The position numbers and the translations under genes were made by a program. Below the pieces are notes generated by a model that was not told the DNA's origin, did not search any database, and saw only the letters and a list, made by a program, of their open reading frames with translations. From contig CM053255.1 in assembly GCA_028583405.1 (NCBI GenBank), positions 34,664,721-34,728,720 of the forward strand: a stretch of DNA of 64,000 bases, written 5' to 3'. Positions 11,985 through 24,577 of the stretch are shown piece after piece. This DNA is from Pogonophryne albipinna. Taxonomy: Eukaryota; Chordata; Actinopteri; Perciformes; Artedidraconidae. How positions within the stretch are numbered: position 1 is the first letter of the stretch; each line of letters begins with the position of its first letter.

Positions 11985-12370
11985 TATAGTCTATAGTTTC
12001 ATGCAGCTTCCTCCAAAAAGCTGCCGGTACAGCTCAAGAGGACAGCGGGCACCGGAGAGCGCTCAGCCCAGCACAGGGCGGACACAGAGGCTAGTTAGCA
12101 CCTGACTCCTTACCTTCAGTGCGGAGCCCGGCAGCCTCTGCTGGGGGGCGAGAGGGACGGACACTCAGCGGCAGGGGCTTACAGCTGTGTCCCTTCGGAG
12201 GTGTTCGGGAAAGCGAGCTGAAATGGAGACTTCGACACGTATTCACCGCTCGGACTTCTGTCTGTATTATGCAGACCCGGACCGGACAGTTTACTTCCTG
12301 ATTGGAGAGCGACGTGCGTTCCACGCTGGCAGCTGCCACGTCACGCTCTGTCAGAGAACCACCCAATCAG
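11985..12370 (-). promoter_or_regulatory. Possible host promoter and first exon (minus strand)
   Basis: This is the only GC- and CpG-rich, non-repeat-looking stretch here. On the minus strand it contains a strong splice donor, 'actgaag|gtaaggag', with the intron starting at 12116. I infer a non-coding or mostly non-coding first exon of about 12117-12330, transcribed leftward. No downstream exon is identified, and open frames on both strands have no recognised similarity. It could equally be the GC-rich end of an unrecognised repeat. Confidence 0.35.
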
Positions 12371-12420
12371 GTGGCAGCTGATGATGAGGAAGGATCTTTT
12401 TGATGAATGATTTATTTAGA

Positions 12421-12700
12421 GCGAAGTCCCTCCCTTTCCGGGGGAGCTCCATGGGACCTTATTTCGGAAAAATTAGGTATTGAAGTCAATGGAGAGAAAA
12501 AGATTATCTTTCGATCCCGTTTGAACTGTGCCACGAATTACACATTATGATGTTTGTCAATTTAAAAGATAATTTTGCAAGTCAAAAAAATAAAAATGTG
12601 TCGTAAAACTGTGAAGTAACACATTTGTTTGTGTGAAACCGCTCAATGAACTACATCTCCTGTCTCACAACACACACCAAGACGCCCGTCACGTTGGCAC
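12421..12700 (+). repeat. Dispersed repeat family R1, copy 1
   Basis: Shares 'ccatgggaccttatttcgga', 'attgaagtcaatggagag' and 'ttatctttcgatcccgtttg' with copies at 49995-50283 (same strand) and 24395-24577 (inverted). Non-coding; probably a short DNA element. Confidence 0.85.
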
Positions 12701-13296
12701 ATTTCACTTCTTTCTTTCAGAATGAGGCGAAAAGTATTAAACAAGGTGAAAATCTCTACAAGTCAGACAGTGGCGGCGCCAGAGTATTTTTGTTGGGTAA
12801 TCTATGGTAGGGCTAACCCATACAGTGGTGGGGCTCAAGTCAAGGCCGGATTAGTACCTCCAGGGGCCCCTGGGCACTGAGCGCTCATGCCCCCCCTCCC
12901 CCCCAACCCATGTACCAACAAGTAACACCACGCCAATCCTACCAACATGACCAATATTTAGAATTTTCAGTCAATCTGGCATGTCAAATCGCACACCTAT
13001 TTGTCAAAAGCAGGGACGCAGCCACATAGTTCAACCAAAGTAGGTCTAGCCTTTTGACCGTTTAGTCAAAAATCACAAGACAAAGATACAATGGATAAGA
13101 TCCCAAGACTGACTCAGGAATACCTAGGTAATATCACTCAGAGCAGCACCCCACTTAATGCCAAAATATGACTGGCTGGCTGTACAAGTACACAAGGAGT
13201 TTTATTAGTCACAAACATTGAGAGTTACAAAAGTAAGATATGTAGTGAAATGGTGTGGTTGCTCAACTAAGTGATCAGTATATGTGATGGAATATA

Positions 13297-13911
<615 letters not shown>

Positions 13912-14821
13912 AGAGAGTGAATGAGTGTATGAGAGACAGTGGATCTTACCTTTTAGAAGTGTTTCTTCCTTGCCTTTCTCTTTGAAAAGTCTGTGATTCA
14001 GTCATTAAAATCCAGATCCCTCACAAGATCAGACTCGATGGCCATCAAAGAAAGGGCTGAAAGTCTCTTCTGATCCATGGTTGTCCTAAATTCATTTTTG
14101 ATGCGTTTAAGCTGTGAAAAGGACCTCTCACCCTCGCAGTTGGTTACAGGCAGTGTGAGAAAAATCCAGAGCGCAACAAAAACATTGGGGAATGTTGTCT
14201 GTAGTCCATGTTTTAGCACCACCTGCAGTCTGTTTGCAGGAGTTTTATCTGGCTCTGTGCTGACAAAAGCCCTAAACTGGATCAGCTCATCTCCTAATGA
14301 CTTATCCAAGTCAGTAGGATATGATGATGAGAGAATATTGGCCCGTCTGCGGAGATCAGTGTCATCACAGCACATGTCAAATAGGACTCCAAAGTCATCA
14401 TGTATGTCTTTGTATGCATCCAGGCGTTTGCTAAGTCCTGAGAGCAACCTGTCAATAATTACATTGAATGTCTCAACCTGGATTTTTTTACTGCCAGTCA
14501 GGACCACCTCGTGCTCCACTGTCTCGTCATCAAATACTCGTCTTTTACCAACACCGTGAGTCTCGGTATGTCTGTGTCACGCCATGACGGCCCGGGCAGA
14601 TGTCTCAAAGTCCGAAAATGTCCCTCGTAGTGATGCAACATAAGTGCGCAGCGATTCCAAAAGTCGCACAGCTGTCCTTAGGTCAATGTCTTTCTTTTGC
14701 AAGCCAGTGCTCGCAAGCTTGAATTGGTGCAGTACAGTGTCCCAAAATATTGTCAGCAGAGCAGTCTCTAGTTTCCCAAGTTTGCCACACAGTGCAGAGG
14801 CCTCTCGCCGTGTGTCCTGAC

Positions 14822-15910
14822 CAGAGGTCGCGTTAACCGAATATTTTCCGTCAATGACGGATTTTTTCTAACAATGATGGAAAAATCTGAAAGCAGTCCG
14901 TCATTTTGACAGATTAGAACACAACTCGGAACAGCGCCAAAATGTCCACCAGCGGCCCACATTATATTACATCCTTAGTGGCCAGATAGACTGAGGGTGA
15001 TCTACTGTAGGCTACTCTACTGTAGTCTGTAACTATTATTTAGTCATTCATACCCCTGTCCAGTTGTTGGCGAGTGTGTGTATATTAAGTAGCTATTGTC
15101 TAGTCTTGTTTTTGACCTTGTTGTTTAACCCGGCTTTAGCAATCGCAAAATGTCACGGCAGCTGGTCGTCCGAAGCTTTTTTAATAAGCCCAGTAATTGT
15201 GATGGTGTGGATAAACGAGGTGAAAAGAGGGATTGATGCGGTGGAGGATGAAGGACAAGCCAGTAAGACTAAAACTGATAACGTTCAGCCAGCGGCAGAG
15301 GGGCAAGCAAGTGGCAAGGAGTTCAAGCGGGAGTACCGGGTTCAGTGGGAGCAAGAGTTTAAGTGGCTGAGGAGGGAAGATGGCAAAATGTTCTGCGACA
15401 CCTGTAGAAAAGCTAAAATGAGTAAAGGATTTGTCCGAGGGTGCACGACGATGCAGAGATCAGCGTTCAGGCTAGGCTACAGCAGGTCAATTGAGTTGTT
15501 CTTGTAAATGTTTTGTTCATATTTTGATTGTAATTGTCTCATTTAAAACGATGGCATTGTTCATATTTGCCTGTTTAGGCACAATGGCCGTGGTGTTTGT
15601 AGCGGCCTCTGCCCCCTCTGCTGTGCTGTCAGTGCAGGAACAAATATATCATTCATGTTCATGTTGACATGAAAAGTGACCACACGGTCGGTGTCTCTGT
15701 TCATCTTTTTGTTTCTCCATGCCCTTAAAAGTTCTGTATGAATCATTAAAACATGAATGAATGAACATTTGCTGCTCAGTACCCAAACATAAATATGAAA
15801 TAGGTCTCATCTCATCATTAAAACATGAAAAATATAATGACGGATAATAATGGATTATGACGGAAATGTTACGATCCTGTCCGTCAACATGACAGATAAC
15901 GCAACCACTG
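14822..15910 (+). mobile_element. hAT, internally deleted, 1.09 kb
   Basis: The perfect 8-bp TSD gtcctgac is at 14814-14821 and 15911-15918. Ends are 'cagaggtcgcgttaacc' and 'gataacgcaaccactg'. It interrupts the ZMYM1-like transposase and carries only the start of its own transposase. Confidence 0.93.
15064..15507 (+). pseudogene. N-terminal zinc-finger piece of a hAT transposase (ZNF862-like)
   Basis: The recognisable part is near 15325-15465: a K/R-rich lead, then WEQEFKWLRREDGKMFCDTC and KAKMSKGFVRGCTTMQ. This is the TTF-type finger layout (FxWL, MFCxxC, F..GCT) of ZNF862-like and C17orf113-like hAT-derived proteins. The finger is cut off before its distal histidine, and no catalytic core follows because the element is internally deleted. 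The first 50 codons are probably not coding. Confidence 0.65.
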
Positions 15911-16540
15911 GTCCTGACGCTCTTCGTCATCAGCCGCCAACATTTGTAAAGCCCCTCTTATTGCAGTGTAATTCTCATAAAGAGCTCTTGTGGAGTCTCC
16001 TCTGCAGCAGTGTTAATTTTGGCAGCTGTTTTTGATTTAGTCTAAGTCTTAGTCTTTAGAAGAAAATGGTTATTAGTTTTAGTCACATTTTAGTCATTCC
16101 TATCCTTCGTAGTTTTAGTCTAGTTTTAGTCGACGAAAACTCAAAACGTTTTAGTCAACTTTTAGTTGATGAAAAATTACATTTTAGTCAACTTTTAGTC
16201 AAAATATTTTCTCTCTTTAAACTAATTCAGTTAGGCAAATACAGGTATCTGAAATTGGAATCAATGTGACAGCATCAAGTGTTGAAATTCGTAAAGCAAC
16301 ATTTCATTCTCTTAACACTTTACTTGTGTAATATATAGGGATGGGTATCGCTAAGGTTTTTAATGGTACTACTAGTCTTATCGATACTGCTTATCGATCC
16401 GGTACCTTAACGGTATTCTTGTAGGTACTTTTTGTTATTTTTTAAAAGGGAAAAACTAAACAAATTGTTAACCGAATTAACATTGCTTTATTTACATGTG
16501 AAATAAATAAATAAAATATGTGTAATTATGTTATTATATT

Positions 16541-17000
16541 GTACTGTAGTTGAGTAAAATGTTGAGGTACTTTACATTTAAATGTTTTGCTACTTAGTAC
16601 TTCTACTCCACTACAGTTCAGAGGTAAATGATGTACTTCCACTACATGTCTTTAATACCTTTAGTTACTTCACAGATCTGGATGAATGATGTGAAATCTA
16701 ATCAAGTGTTAAATCAGACTTTAGTTCCACCTGGAGTAAATCCACAAGCTACCCTGCAGTCTACAAAGCCATTCAAACTAGCTGCACCTTTACCAGCTTT
16801 GAGAACACTTTCATGATCAATCATTATAAAACATATCATATATATTATTCTGAAATGGACCAATCTGCACAACGACTACTTTTACTGTCGCTACTTTTAT
16901 ACTTTTACTTGAGGAACATTTTTAATGCAGGACTTTTAGTGTAACAGAGTATTCCGACACTATGGTATTTTTTTACTTAACTACAAGATCTGAGTACATC
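16541..17000 (+). mobile_element. Short DNA element ('acttttacttgagtaa' family), copy 1
   Basis: Matches 28250-28795 over long blocks, for example 'gatctggatgaatgatgtg' and 'tagttccacctggagtaaat'. A partial copy is at 38765-38935. Typical abundant percomorph MITE; non-coding. Confidence 0.85.
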
Positions 17001-17165
17001 TCCCACCTCTGTGCACCTGATGTGATAACGTTACTCGTAATTGGCGCAACAGAGCTACGAGTTAAGGAAGTCGAAAATTGTGCATTTCTCCGATTGAATA
17101 TGACGCCTTTTGGCCAGCTGTTTGGACAGACTACTCTACTCGTGTCAACGCGCTTACGCCATAAA

Positions 17166-18105
17166 CAGAGTTGGGTGTTACAAAGTAACGCGTTACTGTA
17201 ATAATATTACTTTTGTCGGTAACGGAGTAGTGTAACGCGCTACTTTTATAATTCAGTAATCACACTACAGTTACTAACATTGCCCCGACACGCGTTACTT
17301 CGTTACTTACTAAAATCAGTCATAATCACACTGACAGACAAGAGGGGTTTCCACCGCAGGTTTATATGTACGTAATCTGCGCGACTTGCGCGTCCACATC
17401 TCCACGTGCAGTGCTGCATAAACATGGCTGAGTCAGCGATAACTTTCGAGGGGTGGAGGTATGCCCATTATTTTGAGTTCGTCCGAAGACAGGAATGTGA
17501 CGGTGAGGTGCAAACTGTGTCCAGGCCAGAAGCTGTTATCCACTGCTGTAAACACCACGTCAAACCTCAACAAACACCTGCAAAGAACACATGCTAAGGT
17601 GAAGCTAATAGCTAAGGACCCCCGAACCCAGAGTGAGGATGTTGTGAGTGCGCCGCCGCCGACTCCGAAGCAACACAAATTAGAATTTGGAGGACCGGTA
17701 ACCAAAGCAGAGATGGACAGGCTTGTAGCATCCTTCATAGTAGAGGAAATGTTGCCCATGTGCACAGTGGAATCACCATCGTTCACCATATACTGCGCAA
17801 AATACAGATAGCAGGAGACAGAGGACAGCCACGGTCAGACAGGAAAACATCCAGGAGCTATCTGGATCAGTCTTGGAACAAACAACAGACAATGGAAACT
17901 GAACTAAAGAGAACATTTGAAACTTTAGCAGTCTGCGTGATCTGCCTGTAGGGAGGGGCGGGCCGGCCTTGCGAGTAAAGTAACGAGTAAAGTAACGAGT
18001 TACTTTATGTAGAGAGTAACGAAGTAGTGTAATATATTACTTTTTTTAAAGTAATATGTAATATGTAATATATTACTTTTTTTTAGTAACGACCCCATAA
18101 CACTA
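17166..18105 (+). mobile_element. hAT, internally deleted, with BED-finger start
   Basis: Ends 'cagagttgggtgttac' and 'gtaacgaccccataacacta' are imperfect inverse copies. Subterminal 'gtaacg' and 'gttactt' motifs are dense near both ends. No clean 8-bp TSD was found. Nested in the hAT at 16008-18539. Confidence 0.75.
17424..17811 (+). pseudogene. BED-finger N-terminus of a hAT transposase
   Basis: One frame gives MAESAITFEGWRYAHYFEFV. After a shift near 17470 a second frame gives NVTVRCKLCPGQKLLS, then NTTSNLNKHLQRTHAKVKLI. The CxxC ... HxxxxH spacing is that of a BED zinc finger at the start of Ac-like/ZBED transposases. The catalytic core is missing; downstream codons are unrelated to any domain I recognise. 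Confidence 0.75.
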
Positions 18106-18717
18106 ATGGCAAACGAGTTTTTTCCACATCAAGCCTTGTAGAGTGTCTCGATACTCTCTGAACGCTCCGTCCCCGGCAGATCTCTGTGTCCGCTGCAGCG
18201 CGTCTGTTAGGCCCCGCCCCCCGCACACAGAGCGACACAGGGAGATCGCTCTTCTGGAGTGAAGAGAGCGGAAATAATGATATTGCAAGTTAGAAACGTA
18301 AGATGCATTTTGACAGACAAGACGGACACTTGGGGGAAAATATGCTGCATTTTGAATGTCCGATAGTCCACCATTAACACCTTAGTCCCGTCTCGTCAAC
18401 GAAAACTAAATATACATTTCGTCATAGTTTTCGTTATCAAGAATCTATTTTTAGCTCGTCATCGTCTCGTCTTAGTCATGTAAAAAAGGTTGTTGACGAA
18501 CATTTTTCGTCATAGTTTTCGTTGACGAAATTAACACTGCTCTGCAGCTCCATCTTGTACAGGAGAGAGATTTTAGCGTCAGTGTGACGTTTTCAGTGAA
18601 CACTTTATTCCATCGGTGGGTAGAAGCAGAGCAAAAAGCAAAAAGAGCTTGAAGTATATCAAAAAACTGGCTTGACAACTATTTTCAATACAGTTGACAC
18701 CAACCAAATTCAAGGAG

Positions 18718-19142
18718 TGTAAGGTTTCAGCATTAGAGTTATTTTAGTTTATTGTTTTGTGTTTATTATTGTGGTCTTGCATTTTATTTTGATATTGACT
18801 CTACCCTCTCTTTTCAGGTGTCTACACTTCCTGTCGTTGTGTGTCACCTGCCAGCTTGATTGTGGTCTCCTGCTCATGATTGTTTTCACCTGTTCCCCAT
18901 TAACCGTTGTGTATATGTAGCCCTGCTCTCCTTTTGTCTTTTGTCGGTTCGTCTTGTCTCCACGTCGAGTCCATGTCTGTGAACACTAGTGATCTGTTGA
19001 TCAACCTAGTTGAACCTAGAGATCTTGTGAGAATCCTAGTAGAACCTAGTGATCTTTTGTTTTGAAGAGTCTTTTATAAATAAAAGATATTTTTGAAGTC
19101 AACCGAATCGTGCATCTGAGTTCTTGTGAGTCCTTCATGTCA
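18718..19142. mobile_element. Solo LTR, 425 bp
   Basis: Begins 'tgtaaggtttcag', ends 'ccttcatgtca', and is flanked by the 5-bp TSD aggag (18713-18717 and 19143-19147). The interior has 'gtgtatatgtag' as a possible TATA region and 'ataaataaaag' as a poly(A) signal, so it reads in the plus direction. It interrupts the ZMYM1-like transposase. Confidence 0.8.
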
Positions 19143-20894
19143 AGGAGTGTGCTGCGCAGGGAATGTAATGTATGAGTGGGTTGCTTTTCTTGAGATGAGC
19201 TTGCAGCCCATTATATTTTCCTGACATGTTGGATGCGTTATCATAAGCCTGGCCACGGCAGTTTGTGAGATCCAGCCCCATATCAATGACCATCTTCATC
19301 ACACAGTCAGCCAGACTTGACCCAGTGTGACTGTGAATGGGTTCAAATCCAATAAATCTCTCAATAACTTTCTCACTCACAAATCGGAAAACGAAACTTA
19401 ATTGGTCGACGTGAGACATGTCAGGTGTAGAATCTACGATGACAGAGAAATACCTTGCTCGCTGTAGTTCTGTTGCTATTGCTTCCTTTGTTCTGTCACC
19501 CATCAAACCAATAAACTCCTCAAAGATAGTTGATGACAAGTATGAAGTCCTACCACGTCCCTTCTGGCCAAACTTCTGCAAATGATCCTTTAAAAATGGA
19601 TCAAACTGCGCAAGCAGCTCCAGGATTCCCAGGTAGTTCCGGTTATGTGCGGATCCTAAAAGTTCGTCATTTCCCCGGAAAGGAAGCCCCCTCTCACTCA
19701 AGAATTTAATCACCGCAACTACACGTCTCAATACATCCTTCCAGTACTGACTTTCTGTGTCGACCTGCATCCCTAGAGAAGCATCCACAGTGCCCATGAG
19801 TTTAGTGCGATGCATAAGTGAAAGTATGCATTTTCTGTGCTCACCACTCGTCTCATGTTCCGTTATCCTCTCGGGATGCTTCCCATCACTAAATCCGAGA
19901 ACAAATGCATTGCTGTGGCTTTGAGTGGATACAAATTTGCAGGCAAAACAATAAATTGCTCCGGTAGATGGAGAATAAATAATCCAATCGCGTTGAACGA
20001 TTTCTCTATTGTGAAGCTGTCTGGTCAGCATATCGTTGGTCAGTGAGCGTGTCCGGCCGCTAGCATTGGTCTCCCTCCGAGATGTTGGATACTTCGTTGC
20101 CCGATCATGAAAGTATGAAACCTCTTTCATCAAAGTCTCCTCCCGGACATTTCCAGCAATTAATCCCCATTGTGCAGGGTCCTGAGAGACACAGGGAACT
20201 TCCGATGAACTCGAACCTTCACCCTGCTCTGTGACGTCCTCATCAGGCTCGTCTTCATCTTTTTCCTCCTCTTCTACCCGCTGCTGCGTGAGCATGCTAG
20301 GTTCAAGGCTAACATTGCTCACTAGCTCAACAACATCCTCCGTGACCGCCGCCACTGTTCCTTGTGGTTGTTGCTGGCCTATTTCGTCACTTTTTTGAAA
20401 AAGCTATTCATTGTTGGCACATGTTTTAATGCAGCCGCCACTCTCTCTTCTACCGCTGGGCGTTTGGTTACCGGCACCATACATTTTTTCTGCTCACGTG
20501 ACAAAATGTGACATGAGTGAGGGTGGGGCTGTGATTCGGCTATACACTGCCGCCGCGTAGTAATAAAGTTGAGCGCATACATAGTGAGACCTACAGTACA
20601 GAAACGGTTTAGAAAATAAATTAATTTTACCCTATAGAAAAGCTGTGTTATTTAAAGCGAAGAGTGAGTGTCATTTCAAACAATGTATGTGAGGTTGTGC
20701 CCGAAAATAATAAAATAATAATAATAATATAAAAAGAAATGATTTTTTTTTCTTGTCACTGAGGGCCCTCTTTGCTCAAGGGCCCCTCGGCACTTGCCCA
20801 GGTTGCCCATATGGTTAATCCGGCCTTGGCTCAAGTCAGTATTTGCAATGTAATTACATACACGCTATATCGCCCCCCTTGACAGTGAAACGTA

Positions 20895-22102
20895 CGGAGC
20901 CCTGGAGGGTTCATTGAGAGAAAAATAAATAAAACGTGGCCACGTTTTACTTTCTCGTTCGCACGAGTTAATAAAGCGTGCGCACAAGTTAATAAAGCGT
21001 GGCCTCGTTTTATTTAAATTGAGGGATTCCTGTCCGTGACTCACAGTATCTGCTGCCCACAGCTGTTTTATAGAAGGAAAACCTCCTTCACTTTATGAAA
21101 TCTCTGTGGCACCAGTGGCCTGTACTACGAAGCAGGATTTGCTATTTACACCATTCATTCATGAAGTATGACGCTGCGCTGTCAGCACGCGTCTCCATGT
21201 TTGTGATTGGTCAAATGTTTGTAACCCCGTCCCTTTCACGTGAACGCGCTCTCAGCCGGACAGAGAAACCCTGGTTGTTTTGCTGAGTTGATAACCAGCT
21301 TCGTAGGACCGCTTATCGACATCGCGTTTGTTAGGGTTAGTTAAGCCGGGTAAATCAAACATATCCAGGGTCTGTTGAACTGGCTTCGTCGTACAGGGCA
21401 CTGGAGGCAGTAACGTGTAACCCAGCAGAATCTGAGAAGAGCAGCACCAGCTGCAAAGAGCTGTGCCTTTTACTGTTTACTTCACTGCGTTTCCCTTCAT
21501 TAGAACAGCTGAATAGAGATCGAGGCTGCTACGTTTAACCACACACACCTCTACACACATCGAACTACCAGAGTATTCTCCCTCGTTTTATGAAGGAGAT
21601 GTCCTGTCACCGGGGCGTATGTGTGTGTGTGTGTGTGTGTGCTCAGCTCCGCTCTGTGTGCGTGTTCGTGTGTGTCCGACACCACCGGCATTTGTTTTCA
21701 AATTACCACGAACAGTACTTTACACAAATCTGGTTCTCCATAGTTAAGTGTATTCCCAAGAAATGTGTTTAATCTTAATCTCGATGTGCTATAGTCCTGC
21801 CGGAGTGCACCGGAACGAACGATACTATCATAAACAAATGCCCCCCCACACACGCACACAAAACGAGGCCACGCTTTATTAACTCGTGCGCACGCTTTAG
21901 TAACTCGTGCGCACGCTTTATTAATTTGTGCGCACGCTTTAGTAACTCGTGCGCACGAGTTACTAAAGCGTGCGCACAAATTAATAAAGCGTGCGCACGA
22001 ATTAATAAAGCGTGCGCACGAGTTACTAAAGCGTGCAAACAAGAAAGTAAAACGTGGCCACGTTTTATTTATTTTTCTCTCTATGAACTCTCCAGGGCTC
22101 CA
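20895..22102. mobile_element. Long-TIR DNA element with palindromic arrays, TA-flanked
   Basis: About 70 bp at 20895-20965 is repeated in inverse at 22035-22102, starting 'cggagccctggag' and including the palindrome 'aaaacgtggccacgtttt'. TA dinucleotides flank both ends. Between 21870 and 22040 a roughly 22-bp motif (gcacgagttaataaagcg type) is repeated about eight times in head-to-head arrangement. No transposase. It could be Tc/mariner-like or ISL2EU-like. Confidence 0.75.
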
Positions 22103-22437
22103 TAGCAACGCAACGCGTGAGGTTTAGATTATTTCCCTGTCTCAATCAAAATGGAACTGTATGAAATAAAACTGCACATTTGTCTCGTAGTAAATAAAAA
22201 GGGATCACTGTAAACGTGACGTATGATAGTACATGTTGAAGATCCAATGGAGATACTGAATGGCGGTTCCGATTGATCTCAGTCAATAAGGCATGACGCA
22301 GACCCAACGTTTTGTTGCTCTGATTGGCTGTAGGTCTATTCAAATTGCATTCGGAGGCATTTTGATCTGACCGCGGCCGCGCTGATATTATAACGCCAGA
22401 GAATTTCCACATCTTTAGTGTATAAAACTCCCCCACT
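22103..22437. other. Unassigned stretch
   Basis: No coding region or known repeat end was found between the long-TIR element and the next hAT. Confidence 0.4.
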
Positions 22438-22445
22438 ACTTAGAC

Positions 22446-23883
22446 CAGGGGTGCCCAACCAGTCGATCGCGATCGACCGATCGATCGCGGGGAGATTCCC
22501 AGTCGATCGCGAGATGTGTCTAAAAATAGAACAACAATATTCTGTTTTATCGTTAATGTCCTATAACATAATCTTCCTGTGCCAGAATAATGCACTTGAA
22601 CGCATCAAAGCTTTGTGATTGGCCGGTGTGACCCCATGTGTCGGGGCGTGGCTGGTGGGCGGCAGTGGGCACTATTTCGCTGACATTGTCCGTGTCAACA
22701 GGAGTGACAGTCCGCACACACACAAGACCGCAATTATGGCAGAAGCAAAAAAGCCCAAAATATATAATTTTCACTCCGAGTGGGAGGATGATTATTTTTG
22801 TATCTATTCCAATTCAAAGTCCATCGGTCTCATCTGCAATGCGAGCGTGGCTTTATCGAAGAAGGGTAATTTAGGAGCGGCATTTCAAAACAGTGCACAA
22901 ACACTACGAGACGGAATTTCCTCCTAATTCTGCCCTACGCACCCAAAAGGGGAGGGGCCTGAAAGGACAGCTAAATGCACAGCAGTCCATTTTCACCAGG
23001 CCCAACAACAAGAGCAAGGCTGCTCCCAGAGCATCTTATCGGGTCAGTCACGTTCTTGCGAAACACATGAAGTCTTTCAAAGACGGCGAAGTTGTGAAAG
23101 AAGCATTCCTGGAGGCTGCCGATGCGCTTTTGGGGGACAGTAAAAATAACAGTAGCATTTCAACAGGTTTTTGATATAATAAAAACTTTAGTTAGATACC
23201 GTTATTAATCAGCTGTAAGTTTTAGTTTGTTTGAACTTATTCATTATAATTATTGTACAAAATGGTATAAGAATGCAAACTTAAATTGATTATAGTCTAT
23301 CATCAATTCAGGTTAAGAAACTAGTGTTGCTTGCATCCTATTTTAAAAGGCATTTCTTTTTATACTTCACTAAAATGCTACAAAAAAGGGTTTGATTCTA
23401 TTAATTTGGTCTTTTTTATTGCACTTTGGCAGCAGATTCCTGTGTAGCTTCAGATCTGAGTTGTCTTATTAGTAAGCCTAATTTATACTTTTGTAGCAAC
23501 ACTATTTTTATATAATGGCAAAGAAAGGGTTCAGAGTCTTTTCTTTTTTCCCTGTGTCATATGTGGCAGCACTGTTCAATGCTTCTTGAAAACATTACCC
23601 ACTGTAGTGACGTGTGAATAAACTCCAACTCTGTATCAACAACACTGTTGTGTAACTTCAGTTAAATACTTGTATGTGTGTAGATTAGAAAGAGGTAAGA
23701 TAAAGGATCTGCAGTATTTTATGGAGTATTAATCGTACAAAGGTCAGTTTTATACAAGTAGTGTGTATTTACCTGGTAGTAGGCTGTCAGTAATGGCTAC
23801 GCCTCTCTATTTGGACTGGTAGATCTCGGCAGACTGGCAACTTTAAAAGTAGCTCTCGGTTCAAAAAAGGTTGGGCACCCCTG
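22446..23883 (+). mobile_element. hAT, internally deleted, GTF2IRD2-like, 1.4 kb
   Basis: The perfect 8-bp TSD acttagac is at 22438-22445 and 23884-23891. Perfect inverted ends 'caggggtgcccaacc' and 'ggttgggcacccctg'. It carries only the transposase start; the 3' 700 bp is AT-rich with no coding sequence. Confidence 0.95.
22735..23173 (+). pseudogene. Transposase N-terminus, GTF2IRD2/Charlie-like hAT
   Basis: The ATG at 22735 opens MAEAKKPKIYNFHSEWEDDY, then ICNASVALSKKGNL. A frameshift near 22890 moves to a second frame with YETEFPPNSALRTQKGRGLK, SYRVSHVLAKHMKSFKDGEV and VVKEAFLEAADALLGD. This is the BED-like finger and linker of the 'general transcription factor II-I repeat domain-containing protein 2-like' proteins common in fish. 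The finger's distal histidines are lost at the shift. The RNase H-like core is deleted. Confidence 0.85.
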
Positions 23884-23891
23884 ACTTAGAC

Positions 23892-24394
23892 TATTCCTTG
23901 CACCCCTCTTTAGCATAACCCTGAATGGTCTCAACCATATTGCATCAGTAACGTGCACTTGTTGTTACAGCAGGATCAGTTTATGTGTTATGGACACGAC
24001 CCGTATATTTTCGCAAGCCGTGTTCTCAACATTTAGCATTTTGCTTATTATTTAATTTAATTTACGATACGATATTACTTTATTTGCTTACTTTAACATC
24101 ATCAAAGAAAGTCGGCCAAAGAAATCACTCTGATTGGCTGTTGCCTCTTTTGAATGACGAATACATACTATCGCTGCCTACTGGTAAGGACAGTTATTGC
24201 CACTCGTTGACTGAAGTCTTTGGGGTGTGTTCGTAGGCGGGCGGCATAGCCGGCGCAGGTGACGTAGCGGACGTAAAAGTCGGGACGCCTTCGCTACACG
24301 TTCTTTGGTCTCAAGTTGGTGTGTAGCGGCCTTAAGAGCCAGCATGCAGGACCGGGATGCATATTTTTCATAGTCTTATATTTCAACAGTGTTA
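23892..24394. other. Unassigned stretch
   Basis: A block near 24080-24110 (tttgcttactttaacatcat) is also in the hAT copies at 1.2 and 9.1 kb. Otherwise no gene or repeat end was recognised. Confidence 0.4.
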
Positions 24395-24577
24395 CGACAA
24401 ACTGTGACTTTTTTGAAATGGAAATTATTTTTTAAGATTGACAAACATCATATGTGTAATTCGTGGCACAATTCAAACGGGATCGAAAGATAAGTTTTCC
24501 CTCCCCATTGACTTCAATACATATTTTTCCGAAATAAGGTCCCATGGGTCGGAAGTAGATGGGCGGGACTTCGCCTC
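24395..24577 (-). repeat. Dispersed repeat family R1, inverted partial copy
   Basis: Reverse-complement match to 12421-12700, including 'caaacgggatcgaaagataa' and 'tgacttcaatacatatttt'. Confidence 0.85.

Larger units (their letters stand above)
16008..18539. mobile_element. hAT with 'ttagtcaac' subterminal repeats, 2.5 kb
   Basis: The perfect 8-bp TSD ctctgcag is at 16000-16007 and 18540-18547. Ends are 'cagtgttaatttt' and 'aaattaacactg'. Subterminal copies of 'tttagtc' (left) and 'gacgaaaa' types (right) are dense. It holds a MITE and another hAT. No transposase of its own is seen. Confidence 0.93.
13998..20480 (-). pseudogene. hAT transposase (ZMYM1-like, TTF zinc finger, DUF4371), in four pieces
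   Basis: Pieces in coding order are 20480-19143, 18717-18540, 15999-15911 and 14821-13998. The start is best placed at the ATG at 20480 (MVPVTKRPAVEER). A shift in an A-run near 20390 moves it into the long frame ending at 19143. That frame has an acidic N-terminus, a TTF-type finger region (RDWIIYSPSTGAIYCFACK), and a RNase H-like core with VIVDSTPDMSH and AYDNASNMSGKYNG. The last piece carries the dimerisation segment CEGERSFSQLKRIKNEFR. A TGA at 14577-14579 also breaks the last piece. ZMYM1-like and '52 kDa repressor'-like fish proteins belong to this group. It is dead in this copy. Confidence 0.9.

Noticed and set aside
21860..22050. CRISPR-like array
   Set aside because: Repeats invert midway and have no uniform spacers; the setting is a DNA transposon in a fish genome.
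21698..22108. Minus-strand frames with repeated ARF and SCAR-like units
   Set aside because: Product of the palindromic 22-bp repeat array, not a repeat protein.
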